Source: JBEVMS01 sp040508515
Lineage (GTDB): Bacteria > Pseudomonadota > Gammaproteobacteria > Xanthomonadales > Rhodanobacteraceae
Assembly (NCBI GenBank): GCA_040508515.1
Contig: JBEVMS010000037.1
Location: forward strand, 1-10,754
DNA: 10,754 nucleotides
Reading direction: 5' to 3'
How positions within the stretch are numbered: the stretch's first letter is position 1; each line of letters opens with the position of its first letter. The notes under the pieces are model-generated. The model was given only the letters and a program-made list of their open reading frames with translations. It ran no database searches and was not told where the DNA came from. Made by a program: the position numbers and the translations under genes. Shown piece after piece: positions 1-7,566 of this stretch.

Positions 1-2297
1 CCGCCAAATTGCAGACGGTGATCGTCACCGGCACGCGCTCGGACAACCGTACCGAATCGAGTTCGCTGGCGCCGATCGACGTGTTGCCCGCCGCGGCGCT
101 GCAAAGCACCGGCACCACCGATCTGGCCGAAGCATTGTCGCGCCTGATTCCCTCGATCAACTTTCCACGCCCCTCGGCCACCGATGGCACCGACGCGCAG
201 CGCCCGGCGCAGTTGCGCGGCCTGTCGCCTGATCAGGTGCTGGTGCTGGTCAACGGCAAGCGCTGGCATACCAGCTCGATCGTCAACGTCAACGGCACCC
301 AGGGCCGTGGCTCGGCGCCGGTGGATTTGAACACCATCCCGTTGGCGGCAATCGACCATATCGAAGTGCTGCGCGATGGCGCCTCGGCGCAGTACGGCTC
401 CGACGCCATCGCCGGGGTGATCAACATCATCTTGAAGGGCGGCGCGACCGGTGGCTCGGTCGAGGCGAGCGGCGGCCAGTTCAACAAGGGCGACGGTCGC
501 CAGTGGCAAGGCGCGGCCAACTTCGGCATCCCGCTCAACGATAAGGCCGGCTGGATTCGCTTCACCGTGCAGGACGGCAACAGCGATTACACCAACCGCG
601 CCGGCTACACCACGCAGTATCCGGGCCAGCGCTACGGCGACCCGACCGTGCAGAACAAAAACCTGCTGATCAACGCGCAATACACCATCGCGCCCAATGT
701 GGAGTTCTACGCGTTCGGCGACTACAGCAAGCGCGACAGCACCTCCAACGAGCTGTTCCGCACCGCGTCGACCGCGCCGGGCATGTACCCCAACGGTTTC
801 CAGCCGCTGCTGAATGTGCAGGCGATCGATCAATCGCTGGTCGCCGGCGTGCGTGGCAAGACCGACAGCGGTTGGCGCTGGGATGTCAGCGGCAACTACG
901 GCGGTAACCGGGATTCCTTCCATACCCTGGACTCGGTCAATCTGGCCTGGCTGCGGGATTTCGGCAGCAGCCCCAGCAGCTTCTACGACGGCCAACTGGC
1001 CAGCGCGCAACAGGCGTTCAACGTGGACATCGCCAAAGACGTCTCGGTGGGCTGGTTGCCCAATCCCGTCACGGTGGCGTTCGGCGGCCAGTATCTGCGC
1101 CAGACGTATTCGATCGATGCCGGCGATCTCGATTCGTATTACTCAAGCCCATCGGCGTCCGGTGGCGCACAGGCCTTTGGTGGCTGGCAGCCGGGCAATG
1201 CCGGCTCCTGGAGCCGCCAGTCGGTGGCCGAATACATCAGCCTGGAAACCAACCTCACCGACAAGCTGGCCGTGTCGCTGGCTGGCCGCCATGAGTATTA
1301 CAACGATTTCGGCAACACCACCTCCGGCGCGCTGTCGGCCCGCTACGACTTCACCGACAAGGTCGCGTTGCGCGGCACGGTTTCCAACGGTTTCCGCGCG
1401 CCTTCGCTGGCACAGCAGGACTACACCGCCACCAGCACCACCTACCAGGGCGCCAACGGCTCGCTGCCGGCCGGGCTCTATCAGACCGGCATTTTGCCGG
1501 TGAACAATCAGGTGGCGCAGCTGTTGGGCGCCGAGGCCTTGAAGCCGGAGCGTTCGCAGAACCTCAGTCTGGGCCTGGTGCTCAATCCCGCCGACAACCT
1601 CACCATCAGCCTCGATGCCTACCAGATCAAAATCAACAACCGGATCATCCTGTCCAACACGTTGAACTGGTCCAACTCGCCGGCGACCATCGCCTACCTG
1701 GAGAGCAACACCGGCGGGATCAACTACACCTCGGCGCAATACTTCACCAATGCGGTCGATACGCGCACCCAGGGCCTCGACTTGGTCGCCAGCCACAGCT
1801 ATCAGTTCGGCAATGGCAGCACCTTGCGCACCACCTTCGGCTACAACTACAACCGCAGCCAGGTGACCGATGTCAAAGCCAACCCGGCGCAATTGGAAGC
1901 GCTGGGCTTGCAACTTCAACGCGTCAGCCGGCGCGATATCCAGGGCATCCTGGCCAACAGTTCGCCGCGCAGCAAAATCAACCTGGGTTTGGATTACCAA
2001 GTCACCCGCTGGGACTTCAACGCCAACCTCACCCGCTATGGTGGCGTGACGGCCTACAACACCTCCAGCTATCTGCTCGACGAGGTAATGGCGCCGCGCT
2101 GGTTGCTGGATGTCGCGGTCAATTACAACGTGGACAACTGGACCTTCACCCTGGGCTCGGATAACGTCACCAACCAGTACCCGACCAAAACCGTCAATGC
2201 CAGCAACAGCCGCAACGGAAGCCTGCCTTATTCGAACTTCTCGCCGTTCGGCTTCAATGGCGCCTACTACTACACCAAGGTGGTCTACCACTGGTAG
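1..2297 (+). CDS. TonB-dependent outer-membrane receptor, 5' end off the window
   Basis: Outer-membrane beta-barrel receptor that takes up a scarce ligand using energy from TonB-ExbB-ExbD. 764 codons are visible, open from the left edge (frame from base 3) to TAG at 2295-2297; the signal peptide and true start lie upstream. Visible residues 4-12 (QTVIVTGTR) look like the TonB box and the start of the plug domain. The plug continues through an LVNGKR segment and the conserved IEVLRDGASAQYGSDAIAG stretch at about bases 360-416, followed by VINI. The rest is a barrel rich in aromatic and Asn/Ser/Thr residues, with a late DNVTNQYP motif of the kind seen near the end of these barrels. It ends in VVYHW; a terminal aromatic residue is usual for proteins inserted by the BAM complex. 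It is larger than BtuB (about 600 residues) and I see nothing BtuB-specific. The ligand cannot be read from the sequence; a siderophore, sugar, peptide or cobamide is possible. Confidence 0.93.
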   Translation, partial: AKLQTVIVTGTRSDNRTESSSLAPIDVLPAAALQSTGTTDLAEALSRLIPSINFPRPSATDGTDAQRPAQLRGLSPDQVLVLVNGKRWHTSSIVNVNGTQGRGSAPVDLNTIPLAAIDHIEVLRDGASAQYGSDAIAGVINIILKGGATGGSVEASGGQFNKGDGRQWQGAANFGIPLNDKAGWIRFTVQDGNSDYTNRAGYTTQYPGQRYGDPTVQNKNLLINAQYTIAPNVEFYAFGDYSKRDSTSNELFRTASTAPGMYPNGFQPLLNVQAIDQSLVAGVRGKTDSGWRWDVSGNYGGNRDSFHTLDSVNLAWLRDFGSSPSSFYDGQLASAQQAFNVDIAKDVSVGWLPNPVTVAFGGQYLRQTYSIDAGDLDSYYSSPSASGGAQAFGGWQPGNAGSWSRQSVAEYISLETNLTDKLAVSLAGRHEYYNDFGNTTSGALSARYDFTDKVALRGTVSNGFRAPSLAQQDYTATSTTYQGANGSLPAGLYQTGILPVNNQVAQLLGAEALKPERSQNLSLGLVLNPADNLTISLDAYQIKINNRIILSNTLNWSNSPATIAYLESNTGGINYTSAQYFTNAVDTRTQGLDLVASHSYQFGNGSTLRTTFGYNYNRSQVTDVKANPAQLEALGLQLQRVSRRDIQGILANSSPRSKINLGLDYQVTRWDFNANLTRYGGVTAYNTSSYLLDEVMAPRWLLDVAVNYNVDNWTFTLGSDNVTNQYPTKTVNASNSRNGSLPYSNFSPFGFNGAYYYTKVVYHW

Positions 2298-2345
2298 GCG
2301 TAATCAGGGGCCAGAGCTCCGTAGGCACGACGCATAGGCCATCAA

Positions 2346-2377
2346 GAAACGGCAGAGCACCCAGGCACTGCCGTTTC
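2346..2377 (+). terminator. Stem-loop, probable terminator after the TonB receptor gene
   Basis: GAAACGGCAG (2346-2355) is the exact reverse complement of CTGCCGTTTC (2368-2377). This gives a perfect 10-bp stem around a 12-base loop, which may close by two more pairs inside. It starts 48 bases after the receptor stop codon. The right arm ends in TTTC and no long T-run follows, so it is not a textbook intrinsic terminator. Because A-rich and T-rich ends flank the GC core, it could act on either strand. Termination is inferred from position and structure. Confidence 0.5.
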
Positions 2378-2513
2378 GACTACCGTTTAATCGGCCATCC
2401 CAAACGGCGATGATCCCTTGCCCAAAGGGCCGTGGCGCTCAAGCCTAGTCTGCGCGATAGCATCGCATCGGCGCTCTACCGCGCGAGCCCGCAAGCTTGA
2501 ATGACGTCCCGCT

Positions 2514-2518
2514 AGGAG
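2514..2518 (+). promoter_or_regulatory. Ribosome binding site of the GNAT gene
   Basis: AGGAG lies 7 bases before the ATG at 2526, which is ideal spacing. It fixes the start of the acetyltransferase and rules out the earlier overlapping ATG at 2500, which opens a different frame without family similarity. Confidence 0.8.
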
Positions 2519-2525
2519 TTCCCTC

Positions 2526-3023
2526 ATGCTTCTCCTCTCACGCATGGACGAGCGCTACCTTCCGATGGTTCAGAAGTACGCGTCCGACCCCTGTATCGGC
2601 GCGACGAGTACGGTGCCCTTTCCGTATCCGAAGGACGGTGCCCTCTCTTGGTACGGCACGGTCATCAACCGGCAAAAGGATGGAAGCGCTGCGGTATTCG
2701 CTGTGACAGAGGATCGCGAGTTTCGGGGCGTCATCAGTATCAATGCCATCCAACGCGAGGCGGGACGAGCACAACTGGACTATTGGATTGCCCGTCCCTA
2801 TCAGGGGCGAGGGATAGCCACTCAAGCCGCCGCACTGGCAGTGGACCATGCAAAGACTGAGCTAAAGCTCCAGATGCTGTCGAGCCGTTGCTTAACCACG
2901 AACCTAGCCTCAGCGCGGGTTCTGGAACGCAACGGATTCGCCGAGTATGGACGGCTCATCGCGCAGCAGGGGAAGTTCACCGGACAGGAACTGCGTGGAT
3001 TCCGCCGTCGGCTCGTCACCTGA
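2526..3023 (+). CDS. GNAT-family N-acetyltransferase (RimJ/RimL-like)
   Basis: Predicted cytoplasmic acetyl-CoA-dependent N-acetyltransferase of 165 residues, a normal length for the RimJ/RimL-type branch. The acetyl-CoA binding motif A is clear: YWIARPYQGRGIA at residues 86-98, with QGRGIA forming the pyrophosphate loop, followed by helix QAAALAVDHA. Motif B follows, with Asn at 126, Ser at 129 and ERNGFAEYGRL at 134-144, typical of this branch. The substrate (ribosomal protein N-terminus, amino acid, antibiotic or other amine) cannot be inferred. The ATG is set by AGGAG 7 bases upstream. The gene stands alone and converges on the cobalamin operon. Composition is unusual for the window: 34 of 60 bases are G/C at 2701-2760, against 39 of 60 at 5041-5100 in the cob operon, and it uses Leu CTA and TTA, Ile ATA and Arg CGA codons. 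This suggests acquisition by transfer. Confidence 0.88.
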   Translation: MLLLSRMDERYLPMVQKYASDPCIGATSTVPFPYPKDGALSWYGTVINRQKDGSAAVFAVTEDREFRGVISINAIQREAGRAQLDYWIARPYQGRGIATQAAALAVDHAKTELKLQMLSSRCLTTNLASARVLERNGFAEYGRLIAQQGKFTGQELRGFRRRLVT

Positions 3024-3268
3024 ATCGCATAGTTAAGCCATCGGTCGCGTTGCGTAGCGGCAGGTTTGATGCAGCCATCCGTCGGGTAACGTTGTGGTGG
3101 CGCGCCAGACTTGGCTGATCCAAATTCCCGCTGTGTGGTCGCCTACCGATCCCAAGCCTCGCGTGTCGCGAGCGGCTCCATTCAAGCACCATGTCGGCCA
3201 CCATGCTCGCGCGTGGAATCACTGGCCGTCAGCTGTGCTGATCGAACACGACATCCATCAATCGGTCT
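3024..3268. other. Convergent intergenic region between GNAT gene and cob operon
   Basis: These 245 bases lie between two converging genes and hold no credible coding sequence; short open frames on both strands look composition-driven. A terminator is expected here for both directions. I see only two short perfect hairpins, CTCGCG-TGT-CGCGAG (3158-3172) and TCAGC-TGT-GCTGA (3229-3241). Neither is followed by a T-run on either strand, so intrinsic termination is not established. Confidence 0.45.
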
Positions 3269-3991
3269 TCAGAGCGCCACGGCCAGCAGCACCGCCAGTT
3301 CGGTCAACTCCGCCAGCGCGCCAGCGGTGTCGCCGGTAAAGCCACCGATACGGCGCAGCCCGGCACGGCGCCACAGCACGAACACCAACAGCGAGGCAGC
3401 CAAGGCGCGCCAACCCGACCCACCGCAGAACGCGGCCAGCAGCGCGCTAAGCGCCACCCCACACCAGCAAGCCAACCGTGGCGCCTCGTGCAAGGCGCTA
3501 GCTAGTCCCGCCGCTCGCGCGTAGGGTGTGGTGAGCAACAGCAGAACCAACGCGGCGCGCGCCAGCAGCGGCGCCAGCAGCAAGGCCACGCCTTGCGCCG
3601 GGCCCAGGCTTAGCAACGCGGCGAATTTCAGCAGCAGCATCAACCCGAGCGCGACCACCCCGGCCGGGCCGCAGCGCGGGTCTTTCATGATCGTCAACGT
3701 TCGTTCGCGATCGCCGAGGCCCCCGACCCAGGCATCCGCGCTATCGGCCAGGCCATCCAGATGCAGCGCCCCACTCAATGCCACCCAGCCGGCCAGCAGC
3801 AATGCGGCAGCCAGCGGCGCCGGCGTGGCTTGCAACAGCCAGGCGGCCGACACCAGCAGTCCGCCCAGCAGCAGCCCCACCACGGGGTACCAGGCGAGCG
3901 ATTCGCGCGCGGCGGCGGCGCTGGGATCGAACCGGCGTGATGGCAGCGGCAATCGGGTCAGAAAACCCAGCGCCACCCACAACCCGCGCAT
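3269..3991 (-). CDS. cobS: Cobalamin synthase CobS (adenosylcobinamide-GDP ribazoletransferase)
   Basis: Integral inner-membrane enzyme that joins adenosylcobinamide-GDP with alpha-ribazole (or its 5'-phosphate), the assembly step of the nucleotide loop. It has 240 residues, close to the roughly 247 of the enterobacterial enzyme. Family signatures are clear: FLTRLPLP near the N terminus (10-17), LHLDGLADSADAW at 77-88, an acidic segment taken to bind Mg2+, MKDPRCGPAGV at 102-112, and GGFTGDTAGALAELTE near 216-231. Several Leu/Ala-rich hydrophobic stretches (about 35-53, 60-75, 112-130, 134-154, 176-189, 196-206) are probable membrane helices. The chosen ATG at 3991 shares one base with the stop of the phosphatase gene (TGATG). 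An in-frame ATG at 4003 would add MRAV and give a 13-base overlap, and is a real alternative. A further upstream extension of the frame has no family similarity. Last gene of the operon. Confidence 0.94.
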   Translation of the reverse strand: MRGLWVALGFLTRLPLPSRRFDPSAAAARESLAWYPVVGLLLGGLLVSAAWLLQATPAPLAAALLLAGWVALSGALHLDGLADSADAWVGGLGDRERTLTIMKDPRCGPAGVVALGLMLLLKFAALLSLGPAQGVALLLAPLLARAALVLLLLTTPYARAAGLASALHEAPRLACWCGVALSALLAAFCGGSGWRALAASLLVFVLWRRAGLRRIGGFTGDTAGALAELTELAVLLAVAL

Positions 3992-4545
3992 CACGGCGCG
4001 CATCTCGCCGGCCAAGCTAACGTGTGAAGCGAAGCATGCGGCACCGTCAGATTCGCCATCTGACTGAAGTCGCGTCCTTCCGCCAGGCAGCGCAACAGAC
4101 GGATCGCCCCACCGTGGGTCACCACCAGTACGCGGCCGGTGCGTGCCTGTGCGGCGATCTCGTCCAAGGCTGCGGCGAGCCGCGCATGGAACGCCGCAAA
4201 GGTTTCCGCACCCGGCGGCGGATGCGCCACCGGATCGGCCCAGAATCGCGCCAGCGCCTGCTCGTCGGCATCGGCCAGGGCCGCCAGCGACACGCCCTGC
4301 CAGACGCCGAAGTGGTATTCCATTAGGCGCGCATCCAGGCGCAGCGGCAGGCCGCGCGCACCTGCCAGTTCGGTGGCGAAGGCCGCGCAACGCAGCAGCG
4401 GCGAGGTGACCACGGCATCCCATGTCCCGCCCTGCACCGCCTCGCGCAACTGCCGCCAGCCGTGCGCACTGAGCGGATCGTCCAACTGGCCGCGATACCC
4501 TTGCTGCGCAGTATCGCCGTGACGCAGCAGGGTTATCTCATTCAT
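3991..4545 (-). CDS. cobC: Alpha-ribazole phosphatase CobC (histidine phosphatase superfamily)
   Basis: Removes the phosphate from alpha-ribazole-5'-phosphate (or from adenosylcobalamin-5'-phosphate) in nucleotide-loop assembly. It has 184 residues and belongs to the phosphoglycerate-mutase-like histidine phosphatases. The catalytic signature LLRHGDT spans residues 6-12, with nucleophile His9 and phosphate-binding Arg8. Other pocket residues are Arg52 in TSPLLRC, the acid Glu76 in [11 protein letters not shown] and His144 in VVTHGG. The superfamily is broad and the general fold alone would not fix the substrate. The position between cobT and cobS, whose product and substrate it connects, makes the cobalamin role very likely. 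The ATG overlaps the cobT stop by four bases (ATGA), and the gene's own stop shares a base with the cobS ATG. This is the Salmonella-style CobC, unrelated to the Pseudomonas denitrificans protein of the same name. Confidence 0.9.
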   Translation of the reverse strand: MNEITLLRHGDTAQQGYRGQLDDPLSAHGWRQLREAVQGGTWDAVVTSPLLRCAAFATELAGARGLPLRLDARLMEYHFGVWQGVSLAALADADEQALARFWADPVAHPPPGAETFAAFHARLAAALDEIAAQARTGRVLVVTHGGAIRLLRCLAEGRDFSQMANLTVPHASLHTLAWPARCAP

Positions 4546-5588
4546 GCCTGACTGACGCCGGCCTGGGCGAAGGTCGCCATTTGTGCGTGCAAGGCGCAAG
4601 CCAGCCGCAGCAACGGCACCGCGCTGGCCGCGCCGCTGGCCTCGCCCAGGCGCATACCCAGATCCAGCAGTGGCTCGGCCTGCAGCGCAGCCAGCACACG
4701 GGCGTGGCCGTGTTCGTGCGAGCGGTGTGCGAACAATAGCCACGGCGCGACCGACGGATTGATGCGCTGCGCCGCCAGCGCCGCCACCGTGCTGATGAAG
4801 CCATCCACAAGCACCGGCAGCCCGGCCTGCGCGGCGGCCAGATAGGCGCCGGCCAGCGCCGCGATTTCGAAGCCGCCGAGGCGACGCAACCACTCCAGCG
4901 GCTCATGCGGACCCGCGTGCAAGGCCAGCGCGCGGGCGATCACGCGAGCCTTGTGGGTTATCCCCGCCGCGTCCAGTCCCGTGCCCGCGCCGGCCAAGAG
5001 ATCGGGCGACTCATCCAGCAACGCGCAAGCCAGAGCCGCTGCCACGGTGGTATTGCCGATGCCCATCTCGCCGCCGATAAACAGCTCGGCGCCCACCTCA
5101 CGCGCCGCCGCGATGCTCTGCGCGCCGGCCGCCAACGCCGCCTGCAACTGCGCTGGCGTCATCGCCGCCTGCAGGCAGACGTTGGCACTCGTCGGCGCAA
5201 TCACCGCGCGCCGCACGCCGGCCAGTTGGCCCGGATCGTTAACCACACCCAGATTGACCACTTCCAGTCGCGCATTCAGCGCACGCGCCAACACGCTGAT
5301 CGCCGCGCCACCGTGCGCGAAGTTCTTCACCATCTCACCGGTGACCGCCTGCGGAAACGCCGAGACGCCCTCCTCCGCTACCCCGTGATCGGCGGCGAAT
5401 ACGCTGATCCACACCTCATCCACGGCCGGATGCGCGCGCCCTTGCAGGCCGGCCAGCGTGATCGCCAGCCGTTCCAGCGCGCCCAACGAGCCAGGTGGCT
5501 TGGTCAGTTGGTGTTGATGCGCGCGCGCCGCCGCCACGCTGTCGGCATCGGCTGGGACACAGTCACGGTAAAACCACTCATCGCTCAC
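4542..5588 (-). CDS. cobT: Nicotinate-nucleotide:dimethylbenzimidazole phosphoribosyltransferase CobT
   Basis: Cytoplasmic enzyme that transfers phosphoribose from nicotinate mononucleotide to 5,6-dimethylbenzimidazole (or another lower-ligand base), giving alpha-ribazole-5'-phosphate. It has 348 residues, the usual family size. Signatures are KPPGSLG (30-36), [16 protein letters not shown] (64-79), the glycine-rich MGIGNTT (175-181), the [12 protein letters not shown] segment near 202-213, [11 protein letters not shown] (261-271) and [12 protein letters not shown] (310-321). Glu316 in that last motif matches the catalytic glutamate of Salmonella CobT. I place the start at GTG 5588 rather than the ATG at 5648, because the GTG overlaps the cobU stop by four bases (GTGA), has AAAGGA 8 bases upstream, and the 20 extra residues of the longer frame do not resemble the family. 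Base preference cannot be read from the sequence. Confidence 0.95.
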   Translation of the reverse strand: MSDEWFYRDCVPADADSVAAARAHQHQLTKPPGSLGALERLAITLAGLQGRAHPAVDEVWISVFAADHGVAEEGVSAFPQAVTGEMVKNFAHGGAAISVLARALNARLEVVNLGVVNDPGQLAGVRRAVIAPTSANVCLQAAMTPAQLQAALAAGAQSIAAAREVGAELFIGGEMGIGNTTVAAALACALLDESPDLLAGAGTGLDAAGITHKARVIARALALHAGPHEPLEWLRRLGGFEIAALAGAYLAAAQAGLPVLVDGFISTVAALAAQRINPSVAPWLLFAHRSHEHGHARVLAALQAEPLLDLGMRLGEASGAASAVPLLRLACALHAQMATFAQAGVSQA

Positions 5589-6106
5589 GACAGGTTTCCT
5601 TTCAGGGCCAGCGGCAAGCCGGCCGTTACCAAAACGACGCGCTGGCATTGGCTGGCCAACGCTTGATGCAGCCAGCCGGCCTGATCGACAAAACGCCGAC
5701 TCAGTTCACCCAGCGGCACGACACCCTGACCGACCTCGTTGCTGACCAGCAACAACTCGCCCGGCAGGTTCGGCAATACCGCGAGCAAGGCGGTGCGCTC
5801 ACGCACCAGCACATCGGTATCGTCGCTGAGCAGCAGGTTGCTTAGCCACAAGGTCAGGCAATCGACCAGCAGGCAGCGCCCGGCGCGGGCGTGCTCAGCC
5901 AAAGTGGCAGCCAGCGTTATCGGCTGCTCGACACTGCGCCAGTGCGCCGGCCGGCGCGCGCGATGCTCGGCGATCCGCAGCGCCATTTCGGCGTCGCCCG
6001 CTTGCGCGGTGGCGATATAGACCACGTCATCGAAGGCGTGCGCAAGGCGTTCGGCCAGCGCGCTTTTGCCGGAGCGCGCGCCGCCGAGGATCAAAGTCTG
6101 CGTCAC
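5585..6106 (-). CDS. cobU: Adenosylcobinamide kinase / adenosylcobinamide-phosphate guanylyltransferase CobU (CobP)
   Basis: Bifunctional enzyme that phosphorylates adenosylcobinamide and then transfers GMP from GTP to give adenosylcobinamide-GDP, the CobS substrate. It has 173 residues, close to the known size of about 180. The P-loop GGARSGKS lies at residues 8-15. [11 protein letters not shown] (46-56) carries His48, which sits in the position of the histidine that is guanylylated during the reaction. [15 protein letters not shown] (78-92) and [11 protein letters not shown] (121-131) are further family blocks. I start it at GTG 6106, which overlaps the cobQ stop as GTGA and has GGGAG 7 bases upstream; the longer upstream frame is not family-like. 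The kinase activity is used to salvage imported cobinamide, and the guanylyltransferase serves both de novo and salvage routes. Confidence 0.95.
   Translation of the reverse strand: MTQTLILGGARSGKSALAERLAHAFDDVVYIATAQAGDAEMALRIAEHRARRPAHWRSVEQPITLAATLAEHARAGRCLLVDCLTLWLSNLLLSDDTDVLVRERTALLAVLPNLPGELLLVSNEVGQGVVPLGELSRRFVDQAGWLHQALASQCQRVVLVTAGLPLALKGNLS
5597..5602 (-). promoter_or_regulatory. Ribosome binding site deciding the GTG start of cobT
   Basis: On the minus strand AAAGGA lies inside the last codons of cobU, 8 bases before GTG at 5588. Together with the GTGA stop/start overlap it selects this GTG over the in-frame ATG at 5648. Confidence 0.75.
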
Positions 6107-7566
6107 GACGTCACTCCCAAGAGATGCGCCAAGCGCGCGGTGTCCAGATGCGCCTGCACCGCGTCGGCCAGCCGGTCCAGGCTGGCCTCGCGCAGGGCGT
6201 CCAGATCCAGCGGCGCGGCGTTGGTCAAACCGGCCCAGCGCAGCAAGGCCGCCAACGCCGCCGGCGTGTCGAACAGGCCGTGCAGATAACTGCCCAGCAC
6301 CTGGCCATCGGCGGACAGCGCGCCGTCGCTGCGGCCATCGGCCAGGATCAGCGCGGGCTGCTCCAGCGCGGCGCCGTGGCTGATCCCGCAGTGGATCTCG
6401 TAGCCTTGCACCAGCGCGTCGTCCAGGCATAACCGCGCCTCGACGCGGCGCAACTGTTTGTCCGGCTGCAAGCGGGTGTGCAGATCCAGCCAGCCGAGGC
6501 CGGCGCTGGTGCCCGCGGCGCCTTCGATGCCCAGCGGATCGTCAATGGTTTTCCCCAGCATCTGCAGTCCGCCGCAGATGCCGATCAACTTGCCGCCGTA
6601 GCGCAGATGCCGCGCGATCGCCGCCTCCCAGCCGTGCACGCGCAGCCAGGCGAGATCGGCGCGGGTGGCCTTGGAGCCGGGCAGAACGATCAGCTCGCAC
6701 GGCGGTGGCGACTGCCCCGGCCCGATGAAATGGACGTCCACTTGCGGATGCGCGCGCAACGCATCGAAATCGGTGTGATTGCTAATGCGTGGCAGCGCCG
6801 GCACCACCACGCGAAGTCGCGCCTGCGGCTTGGCCACCCGACTCGCCGGCAACGCATCTTCGGCATCCAGGTGCAGGCCCTGCAGGTAGGGAAGCACGCC
6901 CAGCACCGGCTTGCCGGTTTCGCGTTCGAGCCAGTCCAGCCCGCTCTGCAATAGCGACAGATCGCCGCGAAAACGATTGATCACCAAGCCGACCACGCGG
7001 GCGCGCTCGCTCTCGCTGAGCAAGGCCAGCGTGCCGACCAAATGCGCGAACACGCCGCCGCGATCGATATCGGCGATCAAAATCACCGGGCAATCGACCG
7101 CCTCGGCGTACCCCATGTTGGCGATGTCGTTGGCGCGCAGATTGATCTCGGCCGGACTGCCGGCGCCCTCCACCACGATCGCCTGATACTGCGCGGCCAA
7201 CCGCGCGTGGCTGGCCAGCACCGCCTGCATCGCCACACGCTTGTAGGCGTGATAACCGACGGCGTCCATGTTGCCGATCGCGCGGCCGTGCACGATCACC
7301 TGCGCGCCGGTATCGCTGTTGGGTTTGAGCAGGATCGGATTGAAATCGGTATGCGCCGCTATGCCCGCCGCCTGCGCTTGCAGCGCCTGAGCGCGGCCGA
7401 TCTCGCCGCCGTCCACCGTCACCGCCGCGTTCAACGCCATGTTCTGCGGCTTGAACGGCGCCACCGCCATCCCACGCCGATGCAGCCAGCGGCACAGCGC
7501 TGCCACCAGCGTGCTCTTGCCGGCGTCCGAAGTGCAGCCTTGCACCATCAACACGCGCGCGCTCAT
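6103..7566 (-). CDS. cobQ: Cobyric acid synthase CobQ (CbiP)
   Basis: ATP- and glutamine-dependent amidotransferase that amidates the b, d, e and g carboxylates of adenosylcobyrinate a,c-diamide to give adenosylcobyric acid. It has 487 residues, normal for the family. The N-terminal synthetase half begins with the modified P-loop [10 protein letters not shown] (10-19) and continues through [10 protein letters not shown] (38-47), [13 protein letters not shown] (131-143) and [12 protein letters not shown] (165-176). The C-terminal class-I-like glutaminase half has GSKATRADL near 297-305, the nucleophile Cys331 in [11 protein letters not shown] and His429 in [10 protein letters not shown]. The ATG at 7566 overlaps the stop of the decarboxylase gene by four bases (ATGA), and the gene's own TGA overlaps the cobU GTG. 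It is distinguished from CbiA by the SDAGKS P-loop and the size of the synthetase half. Confidence 0.96.
   Translation of the reverse strand: MSARVLMVQGCTSDAGKSTLVAALCRWLHRRGMAVAPFKPQNMALNAAVTVDGGEIGRAQALQAQAAGIAAHTDFNPILLKPNSDTGAQVIVHGRAIGNMDAVGYHAYKRVAMQAVLASHARLAAQYQAIVVEGAGSPAEINLRANDIANMGYAEAVDCPVILIADIDRGGVFAHLVGTLALLSESERARVVGLVINRFRGDLSLLQSGLDWLERETGKPVLGVLPYLQGLHLDAEDALPASRVAKPQARLRVVVPALPRISNHTDFDALRAHPQVDVHFIGPGQSPPPCELIVLPGSKATRADLAWLRVHGWEAAIARHLRYGGKLIGICGGLQMLGKTIDDPLGIEGAAGTSAGLGWLDLHTRLQPDKQLRRVEARLCLDDALVQGYEIHCGISHGAALEQPALILADGRSDGALSADGQVLGSYLHGLFDTPAALAALLRWAGLTNAAPLDLDALREASLDRLADAVQAHLDTARLAHLLGVTS
6114..6118 (-). promoter_or_regulatory. Ribosome binding site deciding the GTG start of cobU
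   Basis: GGGAG on the minus strand, within the last codons of cobQ, stands 7 bases before GTG at 6106. It supports the GTG as the cobU start in the absence of a nearby in-frame ATG. Confidence 0.75.

Larger units (their letters stand above)
2298..2525. other. Intergenic region between receptor and acetyltransferase genes
   Basis: This 228-base gap has no credible gene. It contains a 10-bp stem-loop (2346-2377), a near-repeat of the sequence around that stem (GGCCATC followed by AAACGGC, at 2337-2353 and 2393-2408), and a small palindrome with GCCC/GGGC arms at 2420-2430. The promoter of the acetyltransferase probably lies in the second half, but I find no convincing -35/-10 pair. The best candidate, TTGCCC at 2418-2423, lacks a matching -10 box. 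Confidence 0.5.

Noticed and set aside
9..11. TTG at base 9 as the start of the receptor gene
   Set aside because: The frame stays open to the left edge, and the residues here are already the TonB-box and plug-start region. A signal peptide must precede them.
1143..2291. 382-codon open frame on the minus strand, antisense to the receptor gene
   Set aside because: It is a product of GC-rich third positions in the real gene. The protein is low-complexity in Val/Arg/Gly and has no family motifs.
3016..3222. 68-codon minus-strand frame in the convergent gap
   Set aside because: It has no ribosome site or recognisable family and overlaps the end of the GNAT gene. It could be a degenerate repeat fragment, but nothing in the window shows that.
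3024..3268. Possible cobalamin riboswitch or other cob regulatory element in the gap
   Set aside because: The gap is downstream of the cob operon and has no B12-box-like sequence. Any such element would lie upstream of cbiA, beyond the right edge.
3111..3524. 137-codon plus-strand frame spanning the convergent gap and the 3' end of cobS
   Set aside because: Its composition is typical of shadow frames (Ala/Ser/Pro/Arg), more than half overlaps cobS, and no domain is recognisable.
4004..4423. N-terminal extension of the cobS frame
   Set aside because: It lies inside the phosphatase gene, is Arg/Gly/Ala rich and has no similarity to CobS. The family N terminus begins at the ATG at 3991 or 4003.
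5589..5648. ATG at 5648 as the cobT start
   Set aside because: The added 20 residues overlap cobU and are not family-like. GTG 5588 has a good ribosome site and the GTGA overlap.
4905..5666. 253-codon plus-strand frame opposite cobT and cobU
   Set aside because: It is Arg/His/Gln-rich antisense sequence of a GC-rich gene, with no motif and no ribosome site.
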